Assembly: GCA_022842785.1 (NCBI GenBank)
Contig: JALHOW010000001.1
Span: 744,001 to 808,000 of the forward strand
Reading direction: 5' to 3'
DNA: 64,000 bases
Origin: Hyphomicrobiaceae bacterium
GTDB taxonomy: Bacteria; Pseudomonadota; Alphaproteobacteria; Rhizobiales; Hyphomicrobiaceae
Translations under genes and position numbers: made by a program
Notes under the pieces: model-generated
Database searches by the model: none
Told to the model about the DNA's origin: nothing
What the model saw: only the letters and a program-made list of their open reading frames with translations
In this document: piece by piece, positions 9,106 through 17,741 of the stretch
How positions within the stretch are numbered: the stretch's first letter is position 1
How the letters are laid out: each line of letters starts with the position of its first letter

Positions 9106-9861
9106 ATGAAATTCGGCAGCTACAACCTCGACATTCTCATCACCGGATATCCGGGCAAGTCGGTCTGCCACGGTAGTCTCGGCTGGAGCACGATCGCACT
9201 TTTGCGCGGCGAGGGGCGCGTCGCGCTCATCGACGTCGGATCGTTCAATCAGCGCGCGCTCATACAGAAGCAGCTCGCAGCGCATGGGCTGAAACCTGCC
9301 GACGTGACCGACGTGATCCTGACGCATTCGCATCACGATCACTCGGTGAACTGGGTCATGTTTCCGAATGCGCGCGTCCACATCGGCGCGGGCGAGCTGG
9401 AATGGTCGCTGAAGGAGCCCTTCGGTACCGGGCCAGTGCCGGAGCTCTATGTGCGGGAGCTCGCCGGCTCGCCGCAGCTCGTGCGTGTCACTCCGGGCAG
9501 TGAGGTTCTGCCGGGCATCGTCAGTCACCACGCACCGGGCCATACGCTAGGCCATCTCATCTTCATGATCGAAGGTGCCGAGCGCGACGTGATCTTCACG
9601 GGCGATGCTGCAAAAAACCGCGTCGAGCTGACGACTCTCGAAGCGGACATGACGTACGATCCGGCCGTTACGCGCGCGTCCATCGAACTCATGTGGAAGC
9701 TCTGGCAGAAAAAGCCGAACACGCTGCTGGTGCCAGGACACGACGTGCCGATGGTACTGCAGGACGGCAAGCCCACTTACGTCGGAAAGCGCGAAGCCGC
9801 CATCACGGCGTGGTACGGCGATACGTTGGAGCAGACGACGCTGATATCGCTGGTGACGTGA
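9106..9861 (+). CDS. Metallo-beta-lactamase-fold hydrolase (N-acyl homoserine lactonase-like)
   Basis: Predicted metal-dependent hydrolase of 251 aa. The zinc motif H-S-H-H-D-H (residues 74-79) is complete, followed by H-H-A-P-G-H-T-L-G-H, F-T-G-D-A and V-P-G-H-D. The overall pattern resembles the AHL-lactonase/AttM branch, but that branch includes many enzymes of unknown substrate and no luxI gene is near, so quorum quenching should not be assumed. The start at 9106 follows GGTCGGATC. It is followed within 10 nt by a family A repeat remnant. Confidence 0.85.
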   Translation: MKFGSYNLDILITGYPGKSVCHGSLGWSTIALLRGEGRVALIDVGSFNQRALIQKQLAAHGLKPADVTDVILTHSHHDHSVNWVMFPNARVHIGAGELEWSLKEPFGTGPVPELYVRELAGSPQLVRVTPGSEVLPGIVSHHAPGHTLGHLIFMIEGAERDVIFTGDAAKNRVELTTLEADMTYDPAVTRASIELMWKLWQKKPNTLLVPGHDVPMVLQDGKPTYVGKREAAITAWYGDTLEQTTLISLVT

Positions 9862-9870
9862 GCATTCGCG

Positions 9871-9906
9871 CCGGGGGACACCCCCGGAACCCCCGTCTTT
9901 TATGGA
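9871..9906 (+). repeat. Family A dispersed repeat, copy 1 (terminal hairpin only)
   Basis: CCGGGGG/CCCCCGG stem with ACA loop at 9871-9887, then AACCCCCGTCTTTTATGGA. It starts 10 nt after the stop codon of the metallo-hydrolase and has the shape of an intrinsic terminator (GC stem and short T-run). The first two hairpins seen in other copies are missing. Confidence 0.85.
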
Positions 9907-9909
9907 CTA

Positions 9910-10608
9910 TTATTTCGCCGCGGTGGTCGGGCCGCCCTGCGTCGAGCGCCAGTCCTTCGCATAAAGCGGTAGCGTGCCGTTGTTGAAGGCGCGCGCATCG
10001 TAGAAGCGCAACTCGCGCTCGAAGCTCACCGAGACCGGACCCGAAGATAACCATTGATCGACCGGCCCGAGATCGTCGGAGACGGCCTGCTCGAGCGTCA
10101 GCTTGAACTGGTAGGGGCCAGTCGCTTGAATGAGCTGGGGTGGTTTCTGATCATCACCGCGCGTGTAAAAGAGCACGGTCTCGGTGCGCGATGAGCGCCC
10201 CGCGAGCGAGAGTGGCGCGAATGGCTGATACGACTGGGCACGCGTCTTCTCCATGGTCCAGCGGCCGAAGTCCGCGGCATAGAAGAGCTTCGTCTCGTTC
10301 GTGCGCGGGTCGATGACCGCAAGCTCCATCGACAGCACCGTGCCTGTGCGCGCGCCCTCGTTGGCGAACGTCACCGGGATCGCGATCACCTCGAAGTTCG
10401 AGTTGTTGTACGGCGCCGAGAACTGGATGACGGGCGGAACAAAAAGGCGCACGTCCGGCTGTTTGAGCGACGTCTCCCAGAGGCTGTAGGCAGAGAACAA
10501 CAGTGCAATCAGGGCCGCGAGCGTCGCAGCCTTGCCGCCGTCGCGTTTGACGACTGTGCTGATCGCGATATCGCCAGCATCGCCCGTACCCCGCGGCAGC
10601 ATCCCCAT
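9910..10608 (-). CDS. Hypothetical membrane-anchored protein
   Basis: 232 aa from the start chosen at 10608 (M-G-M-L-P-R-G, with GGGGGA just upstream); the frame is open for 42 more codons. One hydrophobic segment (A-A-T-L-A-A-L-I-A-L-L-F-S-A-Y, about residues 26-42) is followed by a domain of about 180 residues rich in beta-type alternation (V-I-A-I-P-V-T-F-A-N-E-G-A-R-T-G), so a membrane anchor with an outward-facing domain is likely. I do not recognise the family. It is convergent with the metallo-hydrolase, with family A copy 1 in the gap. Confidence 0.65.
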   Translation of the reverse strand: MGMLPRGTGDAGDIAISTVVKRDGGKAATLAALIALLFSAYSLWETSLKQPDVRLFVPPVIQFSAPYNNSNFEVIAIPVTFANEGARTGTVLSMELAVIDPRTNETKLFYAADFGRWTMEKTRAQSYQPFAPLSLAGRSSRTETVLFYTRGDDQKPPQLIQATGPYQFKLTLEQAVSDDLGPVDQWLSSGPVSVSFERELRFYDARAFNNGTLPLYAKDWRSTQGGPTTAAK

Positions 10609-10778
10609 GACGTCCCCCGAACCGATTGTGCGTGGCCGGAACATGGACCGCGAAATTAGGCGGACATGAGGCGCGTGGCGGATCGGCTGGCGTTGTGGGA
10701 CAGTCCGGCGAGACGGACATACTGGGTATCGCAAGGCGGCACGTTCTCGACTGGAGTTACCTGCGCTAAACTAGGGGC

Positions 10779-11063
10779 ATGGCCAAAGCTCCCAACATCG
10801 ACATCACATACTGCCGCCTCTGCAATTGGGGTTTGCGTGCGTCATGGATGGCGCAGGAACTCCTCTCGACATTCGCCGAGGAAATCGGATCGGTAACACT
10901 TACGCCCGATGCAAGCGGTGGTGTTTTCGAAGTGCACATCGACGGCGAGTTGGTGTGGTCTCGAAAGGAGGCCGGCCGCTTTCCCGAGATCCCCGAGCTG
11001 AAGCGCCTGACGCGTGACCGCATCGCGCCGGGGCGATCACTCGGTCACTCGGACAAGAAATAG
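10779..11063 (+). CDS. SelT/SelW/SelH (Rdx) family thioredoxin-like protein
   Basis: 94 aa protein with the diagnostic C-x-x-C near the N-terminus (Y-C-R-L-C-N-W, Cys12 and Cys15) and the following W-x-x-Q-E-L-L-x-T-F helix, then G-G-x-F-E-V beta strand. Bacterial Rdx proteins use cysteine in place of selenocysteine, as here. The fold suggests thiol redox activity, but the cellular partner is unknown. It is divergent from the membrane protein and 44 bp before a cupin gene. Confidence 0.88.
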   Translation: MAKAPNIDITYCRLCNWGLRASWMAQELLSTFAEEIGSVTLTPDASGGVFEVHIDGELVWSRKEAGRFPEIPELKRLTRDRIAPGRSLGHSDKK

Positions 11064-11107
11064 CGAAGGGCGATCAGCTCGCGCCAAGCGATCAAGGATC
11101 ACAATCG

Positions 11108-11440
11108 ATGGAACTTCCCGCTCTCCCTTTCACCATAACGGACTGGAGCGCGGTCCCTGCGACCGAGCATCCCGGCGAGTCGGGTAAGGCCATCTGGCGC
11201 ACATTCATGATGGGTGATGTGCGCATTCGCCAGGTCGAGTACACGCCCGGCTATCTCGCCGATCATTGGTGCGACCGGGGGCACGTGCTCTATGTGCTGG
11301 AGGGAGAACTCGAGTCTGAGCTTCGTGATGGTCGCCGATTTATTCTGAAGCCCGGCATGAGCTATCAGGTGTCGAACTTCGGCGATGCGGCGCACCGCTC
11401 CTACACCCGGACGGGCGCCAAGCTGTTCATCGTCGACTAG
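11108..11440 (+). CDS. Cupin-fold protein of the DHCW-motif type
   Basis: 110 aa single cupin domain. Residues 51-60 read A-D-H-W-C-D-R-G-H-V, followed by L-Y-V-L-E-G-E-L and P-G-M-S-Y-Q-V, the two cupin motifs. Small proteins of this kind are annotated as DHCW-motif cupins; no function is established. The same strand and short gap suggest co-transcription with the Rdx gene. Confidence 0.8.
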   Translation: MELPALPFTITDWSAVPATEHPGESGKAIWRTFMMGDVRIRQVEYTPGYLADHWCDRGHVLYVLEGELESELRDGRRFILKPGMSYQVSNFGDAAHRSYTRTGAKLFIVD

Positions 11441-11445
11441 ACGGG

Positions 11446-11487
11446 CCAGCGTTCTACTTCTTCTTCCCAGCGTTCTACTTCTTCTTC
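11446..11487. repeat. Exact 21-bp tandem duplication at the 3' end of a small gene
   Basis: Two identical, adjacent 21-base units (11446-11466 and 11467-11487), each containing GTTCTACTTCTTCTTC. The second copy contains the stop codon of the minus-strand gene below, and the first repeats it just outside. It looks like a recent slippage or duplication. Confidence 0.9.
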
Positions 11488-11726
11488 GCCGGATCCGGCT
11501 CGGGCGCTTTCGGCGACGCGCTCGGTGCGGGGGGCTCGGTCGTCTTGGGCTTTTCGGCGTTATGCGATGAGCTTTCCGGTTCTACCTGCTTCGGGTTCGC
11601 CGGCTGCTCCGATTGTCCCTTTACGGTGCCGCTGCCGCCGTCTTTGCGTTGTTCCTGACTGAGAGCCGAGGACGGCGCGGCCCCTACGGCGAATGCCATC
11701 GCGATCGCGAGTGCCAGAATGCGCAT
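11475..11726 (-). CDS. Small secreted Pro/Glu/Lys-rich hypothetical protein
   Basis: 83 aa. A clear signal peptide (residues 1-22, M-R-I-L-A-L-A-I-A-M-A-F-A, cleavage near A-L-S) is followed by about 60 residues of low-complexity sequence (K-P-K-T-T-E-P-P-A-P) ending in three lysines. It is probably a disordered periplasmic protein. No family recognised. Its stop codon lies inside the 21-bp tandem duplication. It shares the strand with ettA upstream, 97 bp away. Confidence 0.6.
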   Translation of the reverse strand: MRILALAIAMAFAVGAAPSSALSQEQRKDGGSGTVKGQSEQPANPKQVEPESSSHNAEKPKTTEPPAPSASPKAPEPDPAKKK

Positions 11727-11823
11727 TGAGAAATCCTGCCTATGCTGGTGCCAAGCCCTGCGCGGCGGATGAAACCGCGCAAGGTGCTTGGTACTGCAAC
11801 GCGCACCGGCAGGACCGGGTTGC

Positions 11824-13482
11824 CTACCGCTCGAACCGCTTGAACTTGATGCGGTGCGGCTCGATGGCGGCTTCGCCGAGGCGGCGCTTCTTGTCCTCCT
11901 CGTAGTCGGCGAAGTTCCCCTCGAACCATTCGACGTGGCTGTCGCCCTCGAAGGCGAGGATGTGCGTCGCGATGCGATCGAGGAAGAAGCGATCGTGCGA
12001 GATGATCACGGCGCAGCCCGCAAAGTCTTCCAGTGCGGCTTCGAGGCCCGACAGCGTTTCGGTATCGAGATCGTTCGTCGGCTCGTCGAGGAGGAGGAGG
12101 TTGCCGCCTTCCTTGAGTAGCTTTGCAAGATGCACGCGATTGCGCTCGCCGCCCGAGAGCATCCCGACCTTCTTCTGCTGGTCCGCGCCTTTGAAGTTGA
12201 ACCAGCCGCAGTAGGCGCGAGAGTTCACTTCGCGCTTGCCGCCGAGATTGATCTGGTCGAGCCCGCCGGACAATTCCTCCCATACGGTTTTCTTGTCGTC
12301 GAGATGGGAGCGCGACTGGTCGACGTACGAGATCTTCACGGTATCACCGATGCGGATGGTGCCGCTATCGGGTGTCTCCTGGCCGACGAGCATCTTGAAG
12401 AGGGTCGTCTTACCGGCGCCGTTCGGTCCGATCACACCGACGATGCCACCGGGCGGCAGCTTGAAGGCGAGATTGTCGATCAGCAGGCGATCGCCGAATG
12501 CCTTTGTGAGCCCCTCTGTCTCGACCACCATGTCTCCCAGGCGCGGCCCCTGCGCGATCTGGATGGAAGCGCGCCCGATATCTTCGCGCCCAGCCTCCTC
12601 GGCGAGCTTCTCGTAGGACTGGATGCGCGCTTTGGATTTCGCCTGCCGGGCCTTGGGTGAGGAGCGGATCCATTCGAGCTCGCGCTTGAGCGCGCGCTGG
12701 CGGCCTTCTTCCTGGCCCTTCTCCACTTCGAGGCGCTTGGCCTTCTGCTCGAGCCAGCCCGAGTAGTTGCCCTTGTAGGGCACCCCCTGGCCGCGATCGA
12801 GTTCGAGTGTCCACTCGGTGATGTTATCGAGGAAGTAGCGATCGTGCGTGACGAGGATCACGCAGCCCGCATACTCCTTGAGGAAGCGTTCGAGCCACGC
12901 GACGCTTTCGGCATCGAGATGGTTCGTCGGCTCGTCGAGCAGCAGGATGTCCGGCTTCGCGAGCAGCAGCTTGGTCAGCGCGACACGGCGGCGCTCGCCG
13001 CCCGACAGCTTCGTCACATCGGCATCGCCCGGGGGTGAGCGAAGCGCATCGAGCGCCTGCTCGACCTGGGCGTCGAGATCCCAAAGGTTCTGCGCGTCGA
13101 TCTGATCCTGCAGCGCCGTCATCTCGTCGGCGGTCTCTTCCGAGTAATTCGCCGCGATCTCGTTGTAGCGATCGACGATCGCCTTCTTCTCGGCGACGCC
13201 TTCCATGGCATTGCCGAGCACATCCTTCTCGGCATCGAGTTCCGGCTCCTGCGGAAGGTAACCGACGCTGATACCTTCGGCGGGCCAGGCTTCGCCCGTG
13301 AAATCGTCGAGCTGGCCAGCCATGATCTTGAGCAGCGTGGACTTGCCCGCGCCGTTGAGGCCGACAACGCCGATCTTGGCGCCCGGATAGAACGAGAGGT
13401 TGATGTCCTTCAGCACCTGCTTGCCGCCCGGGTAGGTCTTCGAGAGGCGGTGCATGTGATAGACGAATTGCGGGTTGGCCAT
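11824..13482 (-). CDS. ettA: Energy-dependent translational throttle protein EttA (ABC-F ATPase)
   Basis: ABC-F protein that binds the ribosomal E site and gates elongation according to the ATP/ADP ratio. 552 aa (family about 555). Two ATPase cassettes: Walker [10 protein letters not shown] (about 41-49), signature [11 protein letters not shown], Walker [12 protein letters not shown]; second [19 protein letters not shown] and [10 protein letters not shown]. The linker (W-L-E-Q-K-A-K-R-L) and [10 protein letters not shown] are typical. The start M-A-N-P-Q-F at 13482 matches the family; the upstream 24 codons are ignored. Confidence 0.96.
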   Translation of the reverse strand: MANPQFVYHMHRLSKTYPGGKQVLKDINLSFYPGAKIGVVGLNGAGKSTLLKIMAGQLDDFTGEAWPAEGISVGYLPQEPELDAEKDVLGNAMEGVAEKKAIVDRYNEIAANYSEETADEMTALQDQIDAQNLWDLDAQVEQALDALRSPPGDADVTKLSGGERRRVALTKLLLAKPDILLLDEPTNHLDAESVAWLERFLKEYAGCVILVTHDRYFLDNITEWTLELDRGQGVPYKGNYSGWLEQKAKRLEVEKGQEEGRQRALKRELEWIRSSPKARQAKSKARIQSYEKLAEEAGREDIGRASIQIAQGPRLGDMVVETEGLTKAFGDRLLIDNLAFKLPPGGIVGVIGPNGAGKTTLFKMLVGQETPDSGTIRIGDTVKISYVDQSRSHLDDKKTVWEELSGGLDQINLGGKREVNSRAYCGWFNFKGADQQKKVGMLSGGERNRVHLAKLLKEGGNLLLLDEPTNDLDTETLSGLEAALEDFAGCAVIISHDRFFLDRIATHILAFEGDSHVEWFEGNFADYEEDKKRRLGEAAIEPHRIKFKRFER

Positions 13483-13540
13483 CGGCGGCGGATCCTCGTC
13501 GCGTGCATGTCGGGGTTGGTGCGCCTTGTAGCGGATTTTC

Positions 13541-13630
13541 TCCGCGGTCGCCAACGCCTTCGGCTACTGGCGCCGCGGCTGCTGCCTCGCCGGTTGGAAA
13601 GTCGGTGGCGCGGCCTTCGGCCGCCACCTG
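13541..13630. repeat. Family C dispersed repeat, copy 1
   Basis: About 90 bases containing CCAACGCCTTCGGCTACTGG and then CGCCGCGGCTGCTGCCTCGCC. They recur at about 80-85% identity at 49653-49742. This copy lies between the ettA start and family A copy 2. The GC-rich complementary segments (GGCGGC/GCCGCC type) suggest folding. Confidence 0.8.
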
Positions 13631-13638
13631 AAATAGTC

Positions 13639-13713
13639 AAAAAGGCGGGGGTTCCGGGGGTGTCCCCCGGTCGGGTTACAGGGCCGACGTCCTGTTCGCG
13701 CCAGAGGCGCGAT
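13639..13713 (-). repeat. Family A dispersed repeat, copy 2 (three hairpins)
   Basis: Read on the minus strand straight after the amidase stop: hairpin 1 TCGCGCC/GGCGCGA (13696-13712), hairpin 2 ACAGG/CCTGT arms (13678-13695), hairpin 3 CCGGGGG/CCCCCGG (13654-13670), then AACCCCCGCCTTTTT. Hairpin 1 begins 1 nt beyond the stop codon. Confidence 0.9.
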
Positions 13714-14463
13714 TTAGACGGCAGCCAATAGGGCTTCCAGCGTCGCCAGCGTCGATCGATCTACACGGCCGTCCGGTCGTTCGGGGCGGAAGTGGAGCTG
13801 GAAGGAGCGCACGACCTTGGTGCTCGGCGCGTCGAGCGTATCGCTCGGCGTGACGCCGTAGCCGTACTGCGCAAGGAGGGCTGTCGTCGCGCCGATCAGG
13901 GGATCGCAATCTCCGGCGCCAAAGCCGAACTCGTCGGGATCGAGCGGCGCCGGTGCAACCCAATTACCGACCCCGGCCGCGTGGAGACGCGCCCAATCGA
14001 ACTTCTCGCCAGGATCAATCTTGCGCCCGGGAGAGACATCCGAATGCGCGAGCACGCGCGCTGCAGGAATCGCATTGCGTGCGATGATGTCCTGCGAGAG
14101 TGCGATGACGGCGGTCATCTGCGCCTCGGTGAACTCGGGATAGCCGAGGTCGTGGCCGGGGTTCTGGATCTCGATGCCGATCGAGGCGGAGTTGACGTCC
14201 GTCTCACCGGCCCAACTGCCGACGCCGGCGTGCCAGGCGCGCGCGCGCTCCGAGACCATCTGCGTGATGCGCCCGGCTTCGTCGACGACATAGTGGCAGG
14301 ACACGCGCGACACCGGCTCGGCGAGCCAGGCAATGGCGCGGGCGGCGCTCATCATGCCCGTGTAGTGGAGGACGAGCATGTCGGCGCGCGTTTTGCCACG
14401 GCGCGGCTCGAAGTTCGGCGAGGGATGGAGCGCGTGCACCAGCGGTGAGCAGGCGCGGTCCAT
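13714..14463 (-). CDS. N-acetylmuramoyl-L-alanine amidase (AmiD-like)
   Basis: Cleaves the bond between MurNAc and the stem peptide in peptidoglycan or its turnover products. 249 aa. Amidase_2 domain from about residue 25 to 160 with L-V-L-H-Y-T-G-M (zinc His near residue 33), S-C-H-Y-V-V, W-H-A-G and H-S-D-V-S-P-G-R-K-I-D-P-G, all typical of the family, followed by a C-terminal peptidoglycan-binding repeat (V-V-R-S-F-Q-L-H-F-R-P). I see no signal peptide, so it may act in the cytoplasm like AmpD or be exported differently. Its start overlaps the upstream gene's stop by one base (TGATG), so the two are translationally coupled. Confidence 0.9.
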   Translation of the reverse strand: MDRACSPLVHALHPSPNFEPRRGKTRADMLVLHYTGMMSAARAIAWLAEPVSRVSCHYVVDEAGRITQMVSERARAWHAGVGSWAGETDVNSASIGIEIQNPGHDLGYPEFTEAQMTAVIALSQDIIARNAIPAARVLAHSDVSPGRKIDPGEKFDWARLHAAGVGNWVAPAPLDPDEFGFGAGDCDPLIGATTALLAQYGYGVTPSDTLDAPSTKVVRSFQLHFRPERPDGRVDRSTLATLEALLAAV

Positions 14464-15158
14464 CAGAAGCCGCGCTCCTTGCGCAGGGTATCGAATGCGG
14501 CGTTGATGGCGGCGACTTTGCGGGTCGCTGCGCAGACGAGTTCCGTGCCTTCGCCAAGGCCGGAGAGTTTGTCGGGGTGGTACTGGATGACGAGCTTACG
14601 GTGACGCGCCTTGATGTCGGCGTCGCTGGCCGTGGGGGAGAGGCCCAGGATCTCGTATGGGTTGCCGGCATCGCGCACGAAGAGGGCGCGGACATATCGG
14701 AAGTCGCTGCCCCCGATGCCGAGGATGTCCGAGACCGAGCGCAGGTAGTTCTCCTCGCGCTCATGCAGCACGCCATCGGCAGCGGCGACTACGAAGAGGC
14801 CTTCGAGAACCTGCAGGAGCATAGCCCGATCGCCGTCGAGCAGCTCCGCGATCTGGCGCGCATAGGCGTCGTAGCCGGCGACATCCTGTTTCGCGAGATC
14901 GAAAACCTGACGTACGCGATCGGTTTCGTCTTGCGGCACGTGCATGAGCCGCGAGAAGGCCTCGACCTCGTCGCGCGTCACGACACCGTCGGACTTGGCC
15001 ATCTTCGCGGAGAGGGCGATCAAGCCGATGGTGAAGGCGATTGTGGCGCGTGGATCGGTTGGCTGGCCGCCGCCGGCCAAGCCCCGCAGAAAGGCAATGA
15101 GCGAGCCGGCCTTAGCCAGCCCCGCGGTCACGCTGGGAAATCGCTGCCAGATGGTCAT
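14463..15158 (-). CDS. TerB/DnaJ domain protein (DjlA-like co-chaperone)
   Basis: 231 aa. Residues about 35-150 form a TerB-like helical domain (A-K-S-D-G-V-V-T-R-D-E, A-A-D-G-V-L-H-E-R-E). A C-terminal J-domain (about 165-231) carries Y-E-I-L-G-L and the essential H-P-D at Y-H-P-D-K-L, which stimulates DnaK ATPase. The combination is that of DjlA, but the N-terminal membrane anchor of E. coli DjlA is not evident; only a short hydrophobic stretch (I-A-F-T-I-G-L-I-A-L) occurs. It is first in a two-gene unit with the amidase. Confidence 0.88.
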   Translation of the reverse strand: MTIWQRFPSVTAGLAKAGSLIAFLRGLAGGGQPTDPRATIAFTIGLIALSAKMAKSDGVVTRDEVEAFSRLMHVPQDETDRVRQVFDLAKQDVAGYDAYARQIAELLDGDRAMLLQVLEGLFVVAAADGVLHEREENYLRSVSDILGIGGSDFRYVRALFVRDAGNPYEILGLSPTASDADIKARHRKLVIQYHPDKLSGLGEGTELVCAATRKVAAINAAFDTLRKERGF

Positions 15159-15290
15159 GGGATGCGCATATTAGTGGGTGTTCGGGCTGCGCAGAAGGGC
15201 TCGTTCAGGCGAGTGACAATTTGCCAAGTGGAGTGTGATCGCGCGTGATCGTGCCTGCTGAAGCACCCGATCGGCGAATTGCACGCACTT

Positions 15291-17108
15291 TCAAATCGGG
15301 GCTGTCGCCTTTTTCAGCCAGCCCCCATCATCCTCATTGAGATGCGGGCCCACCATGGCGGCGACGCGTTCATGGTAGACATTCAGCCATTGACGCTCGC
15401 CGGTGGTGAGCAGCTTGGGTTCGACGAGGCGGCGGTCGATCGGGACCAGTGTCAATGTTTCGAAGCCGAGCATCTCGCGCTCGCCGCCGGGAATCGGGGC
15501 CGGCGGATGAATGAGCAGCAGGTTCTCGATGCGGATGCCGTAGGCGCCGGTCTTGTAGTATCCGGGCTCATTGGAGAGGATCATGCCGGGCTCGAGCACG
15601 ACATGTCCGCGCTTCGAGATCGACTGCGGTCCCTCGTGCACGGAGAGATAGCTGCCGACACCGTGGCCCGTGCCATGGTCGAAATCGAAGCCCGCCTGCC
15701 AGAGTGCGTGACGCGCCAGGATATCGATGTGCGCGCCTGTCGTGCCCGCAGGAAAACGCAACTCCGAGATTGCGATGTGCCCCTTCAGAACGCGCGTGAA
15801 GCGGTCGCGCATCTCGGCCGTGGGGGCGCCGATGGCGACGGTGCGCGTGATGTCGGTCGTGCCGTCGATGTACTGGCCGCCGGAGTCGACGAGGAAGAGT
15901 TCGCCCGAACGGAGCTTGCGGTTGGTTGCCTCGGTCACACGGTAGTGCACGATCGCGCCGTTCGGCCCCGAGCCGGAGATCGTGTCGAAGCTGATCTCCT
16001 TCAGCGCCTGCGTTTCCGCGCGTTTTGCTTCGAGCGTTCGCACGGCCGTGATCTCATCGACACCGCCGCGCAGTGCCTCGCGATCGAGCCAGGCGAGGAA
16101 ACGCGTGACCGCAATGCCGTCGCGCTCGTGCGCAATGCGCGTGCCGCGAATCTCGGCCTCGTTCTTGCGCGCCTTGGGGAGAATGCAGGGATCGGCAGCA
16201 TCGCTGATGTTGCCGCGCGCGCCGCCGAGGCGCTGCCAGATCCACATATTGGCGGTCGTCGTATCGAGGCGGACCCGTTTCTTCTCTGTGCGCAGCGTAC
16301 CGAGCCGCTCGGCGAGCGCATCCGGCGCGCGGATGTGCGTGACGGCTCCAAGATGCTTCCTCACCTCGGGGCCGACTTTGCTCTTCTCGATGAACAGCTC
16401 CGACTTGCCGCTGATGGGAACAATGGCGAAGGCGATCGGCGTCGGATTATGGCTCACGTCCGCGCCACGAACATTGAAGAGCCAGGCAATGGAGTCGGGA
16501 AGCGTGAGGACGACGGCATCCTCGCCGGCCTCGCGGAGCTGTTTCTGCAGGGTCTTGATCTTGTCGAGGGCAGCGACGCCCGCCCATTCCAGTGGCTGGA
16601 CCGACAGGGGGCCATTGGGAGGCGCGGGCTGTTCTGCGCCCCAGATGAGGTCCACCGGGTTGCGTGGGAGAGGCTTGAGCTCGAGGCCAGCCTTGGTGAG
16701 ACCTTCCTCGAAGCGGGCAATGGCGGCACGTGTGTGGAGCCGCGGGTCGAAGCCGATGCGCGTGCCTTTGGGAAACTGCGCCGCGAGCCACTGCCTCGGC
16801 TCGGTCTCGGGGATCTGCACGATCTCGAAGAGGCCCGTATCCACCTGATCGGCGGCTTGGAGGGTGTAACGGCCATCCACGAACAGGGCGGCCTTCTTGG
16901 TCCCGATGACGGCCAATCCGGCCGAGCCCGTGAACCCCGTCAGCCACGATAGGCGTTCCGCGGAAGGGGGCACGTATTCCCCCATGTGCTCGTCGGAGCG
17001 GGGGACGAGTACGGCATCGACGCCAAGACGATCGAGCTTGGCGCGTAGCCGCGCCACGCGATCGGCTCCGAGTGTGGGATCTGCAGACGACGAAAAATCC
17101 TGGAACAT
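15291..17108 (-). CDS. Aminopeptidase P family (Xaa-Pro aminopeptidase), M24B
   Basis: Cytoplasmic metallopeptidase that removes N-terminal residues preceding proline. 605 aa, the long three-domain form found in alphaproteobacteria and eukaryotes. Two creatinase-like N-terminal domains (S-W-L-T-G-F-T-G-S-A-G near residue 60) precede the pita-bread catalytic domain, which has D-S-G-G-Q-Y-I-D-G-T-T-D-I-T-R, G-H-G-V-G-S-Y-L-S-V-H-E-G and S-N-E-P-G-Y-Y, which supply the metal ligands. The ATG at 17108 (AAGGTGATC just upstream) is preferred over a TTG 12 codons earlier. Monocistronic. Confidence 0.93.
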   Translation of the reverse strand: MFQDFSSSADPTLGADRVARLRAKLDRLGVDAVLVPRSDEHMGEYVPPSAERLSWLTGFTGSAGLAVIGTKKAALFVDGRYTLQAADQVDTGLFEIVQIPETEPRQWLAAQFPKGTRIGFDPRLHTRAAIARFEEGLTKAGLELKPLPRNPVDLIWGAEQPAPPNGPLSVQPLEWAGVAALDKIKTLQKQLREAGEDAVVLTLPDSIAWLFNVRGADVSHNPTPIAFAIVPISGKSELFIEKSKVGPEVRKHLGAVTHIRAPDALAERLGTLRTEKKRVRLDTTTANMWIWQRLGGARGNISDAADPCILPKARKNEAEIRGTRIAHERDGIAVTRFLAWLDREALRGGVDEITAVRTLEAKRAETQALKEISFDTISGSGPNGAIVHYRVTEATNRKLRSGELFLVDSGGQYIDGTTDITRTVAIGAPTAEMRDRFTRVLKGHIAISELRFPAGTTGAHIDILARHALWQAGFDFDHGTGHGVGSYLSVHEGPQSISKRGHVVLEPGMILSNEPGYYKTGAYGIRIENLLLIHPPAPIPGGEREMLGFETLTLVPIDRRLVEPKLLTTGERQWLNVYHERVAAMVGPHLNEDDGGWLKKATAPI

Positions 17109-17212
17109 GATCACCTTGCTAGCTGCCGCCTGAGGCGCGTGCAATATGCCGCCGTATTGTGCGCCGCGTCATTCGCTGTCTGATATATAACCCATTGTAA
17201 CACTTTCTTTAA

Positions 17213-17235
17213 AGCCATGCATATTGCGCATGGCT
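17213..17235. promoter_or_regulatory. Perfect 8-bp inverted repeat upstream of the first DUF1127 gene
   Basis: AGCCATGC and GCATGGCT flank ATATTGC. It lies in the divergent region between the aminopeptidase and DUF1127 genes, 153 bases before the latter's start. The core ATGCATA..TTGCGCA is partly repeated upstream of the small gene at 20930. An operator is a reasonable guess; no binding protein can be named. Confidence 0.4.
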
Positions 17236-17387
17236 GCTTTGGTATGCCAGCTCTACTGCACCTGCGAGAGACTCACTATGTTGGCTATATCGCAGTGCAC
17301 AAAGGCCCTCCACAGAGAGGATCGGCACGGCGGACAAAACAAATGAGCACTCCCGGTCCTCCGGGACACTAAGAGATGAGAGCGATC

Positions 17388-17636
17388 ATGGCCACGACCA
17401 CCACGCCTGTCGGTTTTACCGTCGACACTAGCCACACCGAGGCAAAGTCCGAGAAGGGTTTCTTCAGCCGGCTCCTCGACAGCATTATTGCGGCCCGCAT
17501 GGCACGCGCCCAGCGCGAAATTCAGCCGTACCTGGCACGCATGAGTGATGATCGTCTTCGCGATCTCGGGTTCAGCGGCGAGGCTGTCGAGAAGCTTCGC
17601 GAGAAGCACTACGCCCAGGCCATGTACTGGAGCTGA
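17388..17636 (+). CDS. DUF1127 domain small protein
   Basis: 82 aa from the ATG at 17388 (GAGAG 5 nt upstream); an in-frame ATG at 17376 is possible. The C-terminal half has the DUF1127 pattern: arginine-rich helix (A-R-M-A-R-A-Q-R-E-I), then R-L-R-D-L-G-F. Small DUF1127 proteins are abundant in Hyphomicrobiales. Some bind RNA or respond to nutrient status, and in Brucella several are targets of the LysR regulator VtlR. The role here is unknown. It is followed by a hairpin and a second DUF1127 gene. Confidence 0.8.
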   Translation: MATTTTPVGFTVDTSHTEAKSEKGFFSRLLDSIIAARMARAQREIQPYLARMSDDRLRDLGFSGEAVEKLREKHYAQAMYWS

Positions 17637-17663
17637 AGTTCAGCTAGCGGCCAACGCAATTGC

Positions 17664-17688
17664 GGCCGGTGCCCTCAAGGCGCCGGCT
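17664..17688 (+). terminator. Hairpin between two DUF1127 genes
   Basis: GGCCGGTGCC and GGCGCCGGCT pair (one wobble, one end mismatch) around CTCAA, followed by GCTTCTGGTTT. It could end or attenuate the first DUF1127 transcript before the second gene. Confidence 0.5.
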
Positions 17689-17741
17689 GCTTCTGGTTTG
17701 AGCATTTGATATTCGCAGCGGCATTTTCCAAGAGAACGACC

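Noticed and set aside
9106-9861. Quorum-quenching AHL lactonase role
   Set aside because: The metal motif only proves the metallo-beta-lactamase fold. There is no luxI/luxR pair nearby and the subgroup covers many substrates.
15279-16952. 557-codon open frame opposite the aminopeptidase P gene
   Set aside because: The opposite strand has an intact M24 enzyme with all metal ligands; the long frame is a codon-bias shadow.
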